Of a DNA stretch of 64,000 bases, positions 35,663 to 48,068 are shown piece by piece. This stretch comes from Dimorphilus gyrociliatus. Taxonomy: Eukaryota > Annelida > Polychaeta > Dinophilidae. Below the pieces are notes generated by a model that had not been told where the DNA came from, did not search any database, and saw only the letters and a list, made by a program, of their open reading frames with translations. The stretch covers positions 5,038,408 to 5,102,407 of the forward strand of contig CAJFCJ010000006.1 in the NCBI GenBank assembly GCA_904063045.1. The letters run 5' to 3'. The stretch's first letter is position 1, and the number at the start of each line of letters is the position of its first letter. Both the position numbers and the translations under genes were made by a program.

Positions 35663-38600
35663 TTAATAGTTTTCAAAATCAAGAATGCTTCCATATCGTA
35701 CGAATTGATTATTATGATATTGACCGGTAAAAACTGATTTTAATTCGTAATTTGTTGGTGTATTATCGACAAGCCATTGTCTTATATTTCCGTATTCTTC
35801 AGCTACCCAGTTTTGATTATCATTCAAAATATCCCATAGATAGTCAAAATTTTCGGGTCTTTCTGATAATATTCTTTTAATCTATTTTTTTTTAAATTAT
35901 GCAATAATTAATATTCCTAAATGGAAAATATGAAATAGTTCTTACTTCGTTGGCTTTTGATTCTTGAAATGTTTGTTCACATAGTTTCACTAAGGTGAGT
36001 GAGATTTGACCTTGTGGACTGTTTAGAATAGTTAAAGAAATTACAACCAAATTAGAAATAACTTTTAAACAAAATATTTACTAATCTCCAATCCAAAAGT
36101 CATTCAATCTCGGGATAAGAGTTGCTCTTCCCCTTTCATTGTCAAGTAGATTAAACATTCTTGCAACTCTTCCGGCATCATCATAATAAGTAGTTGAATT
36201 CAATAGTAATCGATCTAAGTATCTGTTTTTTATTTCGAATAAATTTCCTTATCTTTTGTGCATTCAGGAAAGAAAAATTCAATTTTACGTACTCGTTAAC
36301 AAGGCTCACTGAAGAGACGCAAGCTAATGAACGGAATAAGGCGTCGCCTTCGGGAAGAGAATTTGTTTCTTCAAGTAGTTCCTCGATGAAAAAAAAGTTT
36401 TCACGTGTATTATCACCATATGATAACGACGTACAATAAGCGTTAAGTCTTTGGTCTGCGGGTATTCTAATTTGAATAAAAGTACGATTTATGAGAATAG
36501 TTTTTCTTAGAATGTTATCTTAGATAGCTTACGGATTATTATCCTTATCTCCCCTGTATTGATTGACTAGCTCTAAAGCTCTGTCAATACATTGTTGATT
36601 TCCAAATCCACAGGCTAGTCCACTAACAACCTCTCTCGTTAATTTAGTCAATTCTGCTTCGCCAACAACAGGTTCAAAGTTAACTTTGCCATACATATTA
36701 TCTACTAAGTATCTTGTATAGTCCCTAAGGGCTGTATCGTTTGAAATATCAACGATGTTACTATAAAATTCCTGAAAAGATTGTGAAAAAATATTCCAAG
36801 GTCCAGCTGTTTCTTCATTTCTTAAGAATTTTGTAAATCTTAAAGCTTCTACTTCTTTTATTTCTGATTTATCAAATCGAAGAAGATTATCGTCCATAAT
36901 TATTAATCTTTGATTGTCATCCACTTTAGAGATATCATTTTCTAATGTTCTTAGCAAATCATCTTCTCCGGCTTTGTCGTATAGAGTTCTATAATAACCA
37001 CTACCTCTTGAATTAATACCATACCAATTGCCAAGGTTATTTGGAGTGAAATCATCATTTCTTTGTCTAAGGGTAAATTGGACGTTATTATTTCCTGGAG
37101 CTTCGCCCTCAGTGACAACTGTAACGGGTACTGGCCACAAGTAGTTATCATCTCCGGAAAAGTCCGGATAACGATTTTGAGTTAAATCAAGGTTATTTGA
37201 TTTACGTTCAACTTGGATTCTTGAAATACCTCGCTGATTAACCCAAGGATTAAAATTTTCAGTCACATTAAAGTTTGAGACGCCAGATTCTTCCAATTCA
37301 TCTTGAATACAATCCCATAAATCTTGAGTAACAACACTCTTAAAGGCAAACTTCTTTAAATATCTCTACAAAAAATATTGATAAAAAATGATAAAAGATA
37401 AATAAATTCGATTTTCTTACTCTGATGGATCTTTGGAAGATTGGTTTACCAATCCATTGTTGGAACATTCGTAATAGAGCTCCTCCTTTAGAATAGGTGA
37501 ATCTTGAGAAGGCAGATGGTGCTTGAGAAGGAAGTTGAACATCAGGTCTGTAGACAGGTAGTGCACTTTCTAATTCGTCCATTCCTTTTATGGAGTTGAC
37601 AGCCCGTATATGTTGCATCATACCCTGATGGGATATAAATTTTTTCCCTTAAAAAAAGAAATGCTGTGGCAAGTTGTAGTTACGTGATTCCAATTTAACA
37701 CATCTCCCAAGGGTTCCCATTGGAAGAACGCTGCGAATCCCTCATTCAACCAAGTATCACTCCACCATTCGCAAGTTATCAAGTTACCAAACCAGAAATG
37801 GGCGACTTCGTGAGCAATAAGAGAGGCTGCTCTCATTTTAAAAGATACAGGTTCATTTTCTGGATCGAAAAGAAGAGCGTTTTCGTCGTAGAGAATGAGT
37901 CCCCAATTTTCCATAGCGCCACCCTTATTTGGTAATCCAACATGATCTTATCGTAAAACGGAAGATTATAAAAAAAAGAAAACACAACACTTTATGTTGC
38001 ATTTAATCTATTTTACCTGTTTTGGAAGTTTGGTGTTCATAATCAGTCCAATCTTCGAACCAGTCTTGAATTTTGCCAGCAACAGATACAGTAAAGTTCA
38101 CTTTGTGAATATAACTTCTTTGAACCCATACTCTGATCTGGAAATATTTTTTGTATTTATAATCAATTTTTATCCCAATGAAAAGAATTATTCAACATAC
38201 TCTTCTTCCTTTATCAGAATTGAATTCAACATGTTCAAAGTCGCTTATTACAAATGCAACCAGATAACAAGACATATAAGGTGTTCGCTCAAAGATATCT
38301 CTTTTCCATCCATCTTCTAAATCAATCGTTTGAACTAAATCGCCATTTGATAAACTCGTTCGACTCTCTCTTCGTTCAAGTTCAATGTTGAAATTAGCTT
38401 TGAATTCAGGTTCATCAAAGCACGGAAAGGCTGTTCTTGTAGCGTCTCTTTGAAACTGTGTAGCTACCAAATGTCTTCTTTCTCCATTTTCCGTATAGTA
38501 ATCAACATATATACCAGATCCTCCCATAACCTGAATTATATTTATATTGTTAAGTTTATTAAACAAATAAGATATATATCTGATCTTGGAAATGTACCGG

Positions 38601-39074
38601 CATATCTCCTTTAAATATTAATAGCATTCTATATTTGGCGTTTTGTACCAAATCGCCATTTAGTAAAATTTCGAAGACCTCTTCAGTATCTTTAACAATC
38701 AATTCCTGTAATCTGGGAACATTTGCTGGAATACTATCAGGAGCCAAAGTCAAAAAAAAATTTTCTGGAGTTAAACCCCTTTGATTGACAACGATTTTAT
38801 TAGTTGTTTGAACAACATCAAAGTCGATTAGAACGGATCCACTAAAAGTGAAATCAGTTTGAGAAGAATAAATATCAGGTCTCAATCTAACTGTATAGTT
38901 ATAAGGTCTTAGATTTTTTGGTAGTCTTATGGCATCTCTGGCCAAAGTTATTTCAACAAGACAGCATACTAAAACAAAAGGATAGATGAGACTTTTAGAT
39001 AGCTAATACTCAATAAATTGTCTGTATATACCTGCTATTAATGCAGTTATCGAGAATAGTCGATCGGCAATCAT
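35663..39074 (-). CDS. M1 zinc aminopeptidase, secreted form (aminopeptidase N-like)
   Basis: Gluzincin that removes N-terminal amino acids from peptides. The start at 39074 gives the signal peptide MIADRLFSITALIAVCCLVE, spliced within it. The N-terminal beta domain begins RLPKNLRPYNYTVRLRPDIY. The substrate-binding motif is GGAMENWGLILYDENALL. The zinc site is HEVAHFWFGNLITCEWW with the third ligand in WLNEGFAAFF, and the catalytic Tyr lies in FTYSKGGALLRMFQQW. The ERAP1-like C-terminal helical domain covers exons from 37296 down to 35665, ending SILDFENY. All catalytic residues are present. Unlike vertebrate aminopeptidase N there is no type II membrane anchor, and no C-terminal GPI tail is seen, so it is probably secreted into the gut or body cavity. 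About 950 residues, many short introns. Confidence 0.93.
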
Positions 39075-39469
39075 CGGCTAACTGTTTTTAAAATTATTTA
39101 AATAACTACAGAAGTAAAAAATATAAACACAGGAGCCGATATATATACACAGTCATATCCTGTAAAACTGTCCATATGTCATCTCTATAACTGTGTGGGA
39201 AATGACAGAGGCTCTGTTTTACAGAATTGAGGAAGATTTTTAAAACTTATTATGACAAAATAGAAAGTACATACTTTACGAATGAAAAATATACACTTCC
39301 CAATGTATAGCTTTAACTTAACATTTAAGCTAGGTATTCGTTTTATTAAGTATTTTATTTAACCAAAGACATGAAAAGAAACAATTGAAGATTGGTGTTT
39401 TTTTTGCAAAGTCATTCTTCTTAAACACAAGGTGAAATGTTCAATTTCCAATTTTTATTTTTATATATT
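39075..39469. other. Intergenic: aminopeptidase promoter
   Basis: About 400 bp between TRMT2A (3' end) and the aminopeptidase start. On the minus strand a TATATATAT box near 39139–39147 lies about 70 bp upstream of the aminopeptidase ATG and is a candidate core promoter. Confidence 0.4.
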
Positions 39470-41206
39470 TTATCTTCTGAAAAGCAAAACCAATTCTAAA
39501 TGTTTCGTATGAGGAAAGAGGTCAACGGCAGTTACACTCTCTAATTTGAATGGTTCACCAATAAATTTGTTTGTTCGTAACCTCATAAAGTTGATAAAAT
39601 CGTCACAGGCAAGTTCATAATTGCAACTAACATACACAACAGTCTTAATATTTTCCGTTCTCCTTATTGCTTTGATAACGTTATTGTGCAAACCAGCTCT
39701 TGGAGGATCGACGACCGCGATAAGGTCATTTTGAACAAGGTTATCATCTTTTAAAAGGTCAAGTAAAACATGTTCAGCATATCCGCAATGTACGTCAACA
39801 TTTGTAATATTGTTAAGTTCTAGATTAGTTTTTGCATTTTTTACTGATTCTTCAACAAGTTCAATTCCTATTACTTTTTTTACTTTTCGCGCCAAACTTA
39901 TACCAATTGTTGCGCTACCGCAACAGACATCGAGGACAACACTTTCTGAATTGCAGTTGGATTGCTCATAGATTTTATTATACAAAACTTCAGCCGCTTT
40001 TGTGTTTACCTATCGTGGAAAAATGCAAGTATATTAGTTATGTAACAGTTAATGATATATATGTGATAGATATTTCCTACCTGGAAGAATGCTCCAGGAC
40101 TTATAACAAATTTTGACGATAAAAGTTCTTCATGAAGTACCTCACTCCCAAATACATGATGACAGTTTCCCTCCATACTATTTGCCATGGTCTCTGCAGA
40201 GGTAACTTGCAAATACGCGCAAACTATGTTAGCGGCGGCTGCATGTTCGTCAAGGAATGCTCTGATCTTTTCTTTTTCTTTTTCAAAAATTTCATCACTA
40301 AGATTTTGTGGATGCATTGTCAAAACAGCCATCTGCTCATTAGATTGAACTATACGAATAGTTAGTAATTTCCAATTTCCTTTATTACTTAATTGGTTAA
40401 ATGCATCTAAAGTTGAAACATTTTTTAAATAATTTTCCATAGTTTCAACTGCTTTTATTGTTAATTCATGTATATTCTTGCATAGAGTAGGCGGTCCAAC
40501 GGTAACGTTACCGTGCTTGTATCGACCATGACGAAAACCAATTGATTTATCGGGACCAATTGTAAACTCATTTTTGTTTCTATAACCTACAGAAAAAGAT
40601 AAATTTGTTTAGTTATATGAAAATAATAATATCAGATATCTTACCTTCAGTAATTGGAGATGGTTCAATTGGTTTTAAAACATTTCCTATGTCAAATCTA
40701 CAATCCGACTTGGAAGATAATTTCTTTAGAAATTTACCCACAGCTTCCTGTTTTGTTTCTAATTGCTCCTTGTAAGATGTGCTATAAAAAGGAGTTACAG
40801 CTTTAGCAACCCTTTCCTCTGGAGTTAAGTTATCTTCTTCCTCATTATTATCGTCACCTTCTCTTTCTTTATGAGAATCTAACCAAGGATCAGTCTTAGG
40901 ATTTGCCTCAGTAGCTTTAAGAGTTTTTCCTTTCCAAGTTACAGCATTTATTTTCTCTATAGCTTTCTGCCTTTCTTCTTCGTTTGATAAATTTATATAT
41001 ACAATACCATCCTTGTGGGGTTTTATTTTCTTAGTAGCTATACCCATTTTCTTTAAACGCTTCTTAAGTTCATTAAATCCGAAGTATTTTGGTAAATTCT
41101 TTACTTTTATCTTATAAATTTCCGATGTATAGTTTGAACGGGAGTTAATTAATTTAACTTCCTCGGCAGGTTCTACGACTTTCACTGGCTCTTCTGTCTG
41201 ATCCAT
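39470..41206 (-). CDS. TRMT2A: tRNA (uracil-5-)-methyltransferase homologue A (TRMT2A)
   Basis: SAM-dependent enzyme making 5-methyluridine at tRNA position 54. Exon 1 (41206–40645) encodes an RRM (YKIKVKNLPKYFGFNELKKR, GIVYINLSNEEERQKAIEKI) and a charged linker. Exon 2 holds the start of the catalytic part: NEFTIGPDKSIGFRHGRY, then VFGSEVLHEELLSSKFVISP. The last exon has the Rossmann SAM site VVLDVCCGSATIGISLA, VDPPRAGLH and the catalytic Cys in VYVSCNYELACDD. It ends LELVLLFRR. Domain order and length (about 540 residues) fit the animal enzyme. The gene is intact, and its promoter must lie in the 1.2 kb gap shared head-to-head with CRP-B. Confidence 0.94.
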
Positions 41207-42463
41207 AGTTTCTATTAAAAAATATCATAGTATCATAATATCGCTCAGTTAGGATGCATGTAAATATGTCTCTTTTAACTCCTCGTTATTATTGCACAAC
41301 GATTTAAGTCATCATTCACCTAGTGTTTTGCATTGTTAGCATTATGGATCATTCTGTATCGTATAGGCCTAAATGTTAATTATAAAATTGTCCTTTTTTA
41401 CAAACCTTCACGTGCCGTTAGTTAGTACACATGCACATGAAAAATCTTAAACAGGTTACTTTTTTTGTTAAAAAAAACAACGCCACCTATAGGCAATATA
41501 AACTTTCTTAAATCGTATAAAAGTAATAAAAGCTACGAAGAATAAGTTAATAAAGAAAATTAATGAAAGTAAAATATTAATATATTAATCATTAACTTAA
41601 TTTATTAATAAAATTGAAAAAAAAATGGTGAAAAATGAAAATTTGAATTAATTAGTTAAAAATACTAAATTAGAATTAAAACATAAATTATCTTTCTATT
41701 TTAAAACGGAGAAAGTATGAAAGAAAGAACAGTATATTTCTTTTTTTTTTGTTTTATCTCTTCCCTTCTTTGTTTATTAATCAAACATTTTGTATTTGGC
41801 TTCTTCAATTTCTTTCTCTTAAAGTTTACTTGTCGATTTTATTCCAATTTTAGAATGAAGAAAATACACCTGTCTAACTAATAATAAACCAATTCTTTGT
41901 TTTTTTCTGCTGACTATGTAAAAATAGGATAACATAGGAAAATAATCGAAATTTTCCATTATAAAATAAATATATAACACTTTTATATTAAAAAATAGAA
42001 AAACATCAAAGACGAGAAAGAAACACCATCAATAAAAAAATCCTTTAGATTTTTGAAAATTTTGTTTTTATAAAAAAAAAAATAAAACAAATTAAAATAG
42101 ATAAGAATAGAAAGATAGCTTTGTAAGTAAAACAGTATGATTCATATTTTCACTATTAGGCATTTCATTTATAAATATGTACAAAGAGATTTATGCCGTT
42201 TCTAACTTTAACAAGATTTAAGTGAACTTCAAACATATATTTTTATGCCCTTACCTAAGCATAGAAGCCTGTTTTATTTATTTAAACGTAATCGTGCTGT
42301 TTCTGTGAAACAGGTTTACAAAGTATACGTTGCTTAGCTATCATAATTTTAAAACCCTATAAAAGAGAAGTTGGTATGTTCAGTTTTCAAGCGAGTTCAG
42401 GGGTTCGAACGAAAACTTGTGCTTCCCACGTTTGTTTCAGGACATCTAAAGAAAGAAAGAAAA
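41207..42463. other. Divergent intergenic region, TRMT2A / CRP-B
   Basis: Shared 5' flank of two divergent genes. Very A+T-rich with poly-A and poly-T runs; CGCCACCTATA near 41480 resembles a CTCF-type motif. No gene. Confidence 0.5.
42358..42384 (+). promoter_or_regulatory. Candidate TATA + Inr core promoter of CRP-B
   Basis: TATAAAAG at 42358–42365 is followed 22 bases after its first T by TCAGTT (42380–42385), an initiator-like element. The CRP-B ATG lies about 80 bp downstream at 42464. The spacing is a little shorter than the usual 25–31. Confidence 0.45.
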
Positions 42464-43453
42464 ATGAATAAAATGATTGCTTTAGCTATTATTGGAATGG
42501 CTCTTGTGGCATCGTCTTTTGCCGCTTTAGAATATAAGAGTGGTGATATTTGTGCTTTGAATAGCCAGTGCCCAACAGGTTTTATTTGTAATAGAAAGAG
42601 AGATCACTATAATTGTGAATTAGGAAAATGTGCGTGTCCTGATCATTACTATCAGGATTCTGATACTTGTAAGAAAAGTAAGTCTTTCAATTATACATTC
42701 GTTCCATTTTATATTTATCCCTTTTTAAATCTCAGAGTCAACTGAAGGACAGTCTTGTACTGTTAGTTCCACTTGCGACACTGATTTGATGTGTATCAGC
42801 AGTAAATGTACCAAGCTGGTTGAAAAAAAATTAGGAGCAACTTGTGATCTATCCAAAGATATATGCCTATATTCTTCTTGTATCAGTAGCAAATGCGACT
42901 GTATAACTGGTTACTTCAAGGATGGGGAAAAATGTAGATTAAGTAAGGAGAAATAGAGCTAGAAAAACTTTAAAACAACTTTTATATCTTTTTTTATTTA
43001 TTTAGAGAAACACAAAGAAAGTTGTAAGAGTGATAATACGGAAAACTGTGAAGCTAATCTCCAATGCAAAAGCAGCGTTTGTGAATGTCCAGATGATTAC
43101 GTTTGGAGAAAGGTCAAGAATGAAGATGGAGAAGATAAGGATATGTGTGAACACAAAGACGGTAATAATTTGAAAAAATATTTATAAAAGTTGATTATTT
43201 TTTACATAAAAATTTGTCTATGTTAGTTGAGAGAGTTATGACTTCTGCGAAAGAAGGTCAAAGTTGTGGAACAAAATCGTACGGTGGCTCAAGAAGCAAT
43301 CAAATTTTCCTTAGCTATTGTGTAGAAGATTTAAAATGCAACAGATGTTACGGAGTTGATGGAGATTACAATGTTTGCAGAGGAACAGCCGCATCAATTC
43401 TCGGAAGTATTTTCCTATTAGTGTCTTCTGTAGTTATAGGAAAATTATTTTAA
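42464..43453 (+). CDS. CRP-B: cysteine-rich modular surface protein, shortened exon 2
   Basis: Four phase-1 exons. Exon 1 from 42464 encodes the signal peptide MNKMIALAIIGMALVASSFA and a 7-Cys module (DICALNSQCPTGFIC, GKCACPDHYY). I prefer this ATG to the in-frame one at 42371, which would extend into the presumed 5' UTR. Exon 2 has only 10 Cys instead of 12: after CISSKC it passes directly into the linker VEKKLGATC, so the tail of the first sub-module is missing. Exon 3 is a 6-Cys module (CKSSVCECPDDYVW). Exon 4 (43226–43453) is the terminal 5-Cys module (EGQSCGTKSYGG, LKCNRCYG) with tail ILGSIFLLVSSVVIGKLF, a good GPI-type signal. Family function unknown. Confidence 0.82.
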
Positions 43454-44564
43454 GGTATAAAATCTAATATAAACTTCAGAAGAAGAAAATATTTATGGAA
43501 CTGTTGATAAAACATCAACAGTTCATTCTTCCCTGTAATGACTAAATCAATTGATTTTAAGTTTTGTACATATACATATATGTTTATGTTTATGTTTATG
43601 TACTTCTTAATGTATCTAACAAATTAATAATTACATCTATAATAAAATTCAATCATAAATAAAACAAAAAATGAGCTAAATACATGCCAAATGTTCATGT
43701 TAAATAATCGTATCTATGACGAAACTTATGATGTATGTATTGAAATATATGTGCAGAAGTTGTTTGAGATTTTCAACATGAATGTTCTGTCTTGTATTCA
43801 TCCAATAAAAAAGCTTTTGTCATTCATAAATAATTTGCTTACTTTTAAAAAATTAAACTTGGAATAATTTAATAATAATTAACAATAGAGTATTTTTAAA
43901 TAGTGAAAATATAGGTTTAAGCACTCTAAGTTAGAGTCAATATAAAAAGGAATAAATATGTTATTGGATACGTGAGGTAACCATGGAGAAGAAGTCGTAA
44001 TGACTGAATTGTTTGAAGTATTTGTACAATGATAGTAAATTAATAAAAATTTTTGATGACAAGGAAGAATTAAAACAAATTTATGGCTCTATGATAAATA
44101 GTTGCAATTCTCCAAATCCCTTTCTTTCTAATATATTAAGTTTTTTTTGTAGGTCAATGGGGACAGGTAAAAAAAAGTGTAAACTGTTTCTAACTTTCCC
44201 AAAGGAGATATCAACCTCTGATAAATATTAGACAATATAAAATAACCATAATCATTCACAATGAATGACTTTCTTTTTACGACATTTACTTTCCTTTTAC
44301 AAGTTCTAATTGGGCTATACGCGAAAACTTAATTGGTAATTTTATACAAAGCGAGGGAGTGGCTTTAATAAATTTACTAAATAATTATTATACCTTTTGT
44401 ATTCGTAGAAATTATACCTTCAACAATGAACTTTAAATCTAGGCCTAATGAAAATTTCTCCTTTATGCTAATTAATCAGCTTATTTAGCAAATTAGTAAC
44501 ATATATAAAGGGAAAATTTATGACATTCGAAAATATTTCCAAGTATAGTTCATTTTAAAAAGAT
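43454..44564. other. Intergenic interval
   Basis: About 1.1 kb between CRP-B and CRP-C without a recognisable gene. The small frame at 44013–44231 has no signal, Cys pattern or domain. Confidence 0.5.
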
Positions 44565-45642
44565 ATGAACAGAATCATTTTTAAAGGATTCTTTACATGT
44601 ATCATATCCAGTCACATTGTGCAATCCGAGTATGACAAAAAATTAGGAGACGTTTGCACTAAAGATTGGCACTGCCCTGCTAGTGCCTTTTGTGATAAAT
44701 CTTATTCAGGTGGCAATTTGGCTTGTGAAATTGGAAGATGCAAATGTAAAAAGGATTTCTATCCTCAAAATTCCGAATGTAGAGCAAGTAAGAAGATAAT
44801 TTTAAATCAATCTCTATTAATAAATTCTATGTATGCTTTCTATTTAGCAAAACCTTTTGGTTCCACCTGTACTTACTCCAATGAGTGTAGTGCAAACATT
44901 CAATACGGAAGATGTTTAAATAGAAGATGCTCCTGTATCAATAACAAATTTTATGTAGAAAGGAATGGCGTTTGCGAAATTAGAAATCCTAAAAACTATG
45001 GACAAGAATGTCTTATTTCTTCGGATTTGTGTTTGGGAAATAACGTTTGGTGTAAGCTTGGAAAGTGTGCTTGTAGGACAGGCTATTCTCGTATTGAAAA
45101 TGTTTGTAGATTAAGTAAGCACACATCTAATCCTGTAATCTCCGATTAAGTAAACGTGTAAAAAAGTTGTGTAATATATACAAATTTAACAGAAAAATAT
45201 CAGGAATCATGTTCAACTAATGACATTCGTTGTGAATCGAATCTTCAGTGCAAGGCTAGTGTGTGCATCTGTCGTAATGGCTATCAATGGTCTAAATATA
45301 AAAATGCTCATGGTAAAGATTTTCAAGGCTGTATATTGTCTACCAGTAAGCACGTTCAGCATAAAATATTATATTAACCAGTTTTATAAGTATTCTGATC
45401 TTTCAGCGGAATTTGTGTTAAATGAAGTTCAGAATAATGAAGCCTGTGGTGAATATACTTTTAATAGAAATGGGAAATATATAACATTTCTGTCGTATTG
45501 CGCAAGAGATCTTAGCTGTGTACAGTGTTACTCAGCAGGTTTAAACTCAAATTATAAAGTCTGTAGGGGAAGCTCTAGCTACTTTTACCCCAATTGTTTT
45601 AATCTAATTGTTTTCTTATTAATTTTTTTTCTCCTATGTTAA
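44565..45642 (+). CDS. CRP-C: cysteine-rich modular surface protein
   Basis: Standard four-exon family member. The first exon carries a signal peptide (MNRIIFKGFFTCIISSHIVQ) and a 7-Cys module (DVCTKDWHCPASAFC, GRCKCKKDFYP). Exon 2 is the 12-Cys double module with linker RNPKNYGQEC. Exon 3 (from about 45192) holds a 6-Cys module (CESNLQCKASVCICRNGYQW). Exon 4 (from about 45407) is the terminal 5-Cys module (NEACGEYTF, YCARDLSCVQC), then a strongly hydrophobic end (FNLIVFLLIFFLLC) that fits a GPI signal. It lies tandem with CRP-B and CRP-D on the same strand. Confidence 0.83.
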
Positions 45643-45923
45643 TTTCTCATTTTCTTAAAAATAAAATGATAATAATACACTTGAATTAGCAAAATCAACT
45701 ACAAAACGAAAGGATAAGTAGCCATAATTTATTGGTCATGCACCAAGTTATCTTTATTCTTCTATTTTCCTTTTACGTTGAAAAATTTTATCTAAGTTGG
45801 ATATAGTATTTTTATCAAGTTTATGCAAATAGACATTATCATGTTCCTTATAAACGCCAGTAAAAGCATTGCGATTGTTATTATGGAAGAAAGTTTTGCA
45901 AGAAGAATTGAAAAGTTTCTCGA

Positions 45924-46963
45924 ATGAGGATGACAACTTTTGAAAACAATTTCTATAAATGCCTTCTGGTTTTTGGTATTCTGTTTTGCTATGTTAATGC
46001 AGATGCAGATTGCTATAATGACAATCACTGTGGTACAAACTATTGCTGTGACAAGACTAGTAGAAACAACGAATTGAAATGCGATTACGGATCATGTAAA
46101 TGTAAACCTGGTTATTTTAGAATAAATGATACATATTGCAAAGAATGTGAGTTCTTTAATCATATACTTTCTGCTATATATCTTGGTTTTTTTTTTAAAT
46201 AGCTATAGGGCATGGAAAAGACTGTGATAATAATAATCAGTGCAATCTTGAAAAATACCTCACTTGTATAAATTCAAAATGTCAATGTCCAGATAAGTAT
46301 AAATTAGAGGGAGACAGATGTGTTTTAGAAATGCCAGTAAAGTTAGGACAATCTTGTACAGATAGTAAGGCACAATGCGAAGGAAATACAGAATGTAACA
46401 ATGGTAAATGTGAATGCTGGTCTTGGTTGATTGAAAAGGAAGGAAAATGTGTCAAAGGTAAACAGAAATATTTAATTAGCTCTCATATTTGTTTTAATTA
46501 GCTAAGTTTCTCAGGTGAGTTAGACGACAACTGCGACAGGGATTCACAATGTGAAGGAGGTTTAAGATGCAAAATTTCAAAATGTGGATGTGATGACCAA
46601 GAAACCCCTTTCCGTAAATTTGAAGCGCATTATAATCAACACACTTACATATGTTTAGATAAAGACGAATCTGGTAATAATTTTTAATTATTTTTTTTTT
46701 GATAACTTAAACGTTAACGTACACTTCTTACAGCTGAATCGGACGATAGAACAGCTAAAGGAGAAAACTATAATTGTGGTACTTTTAAAGCAGAACCTAG
46801 CCCGAATCATTACGTGTACTTTGCAACTAAATGTCCAGGTGATTTAAAGTGCACTGACTGCCGAGACGCTATATCCTCATCATATGTCTGCAGAGGTGGA
46901 GCTAAGTCTCTAATGAGTAGCGTCGTTTTAATAATCACAGTTATATTTATGATTTTAATATAA
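45924..46963 (+). CDS. CRP-D: cysteine-rich modular surface protein
   Basis: Family member with the usual exon plan. The signal peptide may start at 45924 or at the second Met (45930). Module 1 has an extra Cys (TNYCCDK, eight in total) and ends GSCKCKPGYFR. Exon 2 has 12 Cys with linker MPVKLGQSC. Exon 3 is CEGGLRCKISKCGCDD. Exon 4 opens AKGENYNCG with CPGDLKCTDC, and the tail LMSSVVLIITVIFMILI is a good GPI-type signal. Begins about 280 bp downstream of CRP-C, the tightest same-strand spacing in the cluster. Confidence 0.83.
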
Positions 46964-48068
46964 ACAAAATAAAAATGCCAATGATTAACAAAAAATCTCT
47001 GCAAGGAACTAAATAAATAAATCAATAAAGAACGAAATAATAAATTTTCATGATAAGAGAAAACGCCTTTATACATTAATATTTTATAACATTGAACATG
47101 TTACGTAATTACAAACAGATTAATCATTTCAATTCATTCAAAGTATTTTATTAACAAGATTATAATTATGATAATTAATTTGAGCTAAGAAGGAAGTAAA
47201 TTTTATAGACTTGAACAATTTCCGAGATATATCGCTATCAGAAAAGAGAAATTCCCTTTTATCTTCCTCTTTTTTTTTCACAGTATTTTATATTTGAGAA
47301 GTGATTTCATGCTTTAAAATCTTTACTGTAAAACAATTAAACAATCAATCATTCAATATCTATTTGAACAAAACTTAAGCTCTTCTTTTAATCTCTTATG
47401 ACTATCAGTTGCTCACATAATATATTCTCAAAAGATACTCTTTGATTCATCTTTCCTTCTTTCAATCAAAACAATCAATATAAAATAATTTTAACCAATA
47501 ATAGTAGTGCCATCTATAATTCGATTTAAAGTCTTTTCTTTTTTAATTTTTCTTTCTTTTTACCTAAAGTGGAATTGTGAACAAAATAACTCGAAAATAT
47601 AAACAATTTAACCAAAGTAATAATATAAAAGAAAGCTTGATATGATGACAAATCTGATAAAAAAATGACACAAAACCGAATCAAAAGTTTAATTTGATGG
47701 CAAATAATGGTAAATATATACAGTATTTTACGTTGTTCTTAATCTTGTTTTATCTTCATATTATATCTTATATAAGCTCTTTATTGTCATATATAGATTT
47801 TGTTGAAATATTAATATTTTCTTAGGTTTAAGTTAACTTTTAACTAGTTTTCAATTAAAAGTTACAATATAAAAACTATATTAAATTTTATAGTTTAACT
47901 TGAATTAATTATCAAAGTTCTTAAAGAAAATAAATGCAATAGATAAGAATGCTATGGAATATTATTGTATTTTTATATTTTAAGAAATTTTTAAAGGGCT
48001 CAAGTAAGGAATGTGGAACCACTTTACGCATCTCATTTGGTTCTAAATCTGTAAGAAGAAAGAATATA
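46964..48068. other. Intergenic interval
   Basis: About 1.1 kb between CRP-D and CRP-E, no gene. GTGCCATCTATA near 47506 matches the motif seen at 11704. A frame ending at CRP-E could extend its 5' end to 47949, but I take the later ATG. Confidence 0.45.

Noticed and set aside
44013-44231. Possible extra CRP gene between CRP-B and CRP-C
   Set aside because: No signal peptide, only scattered Cys and none of the family spacing.
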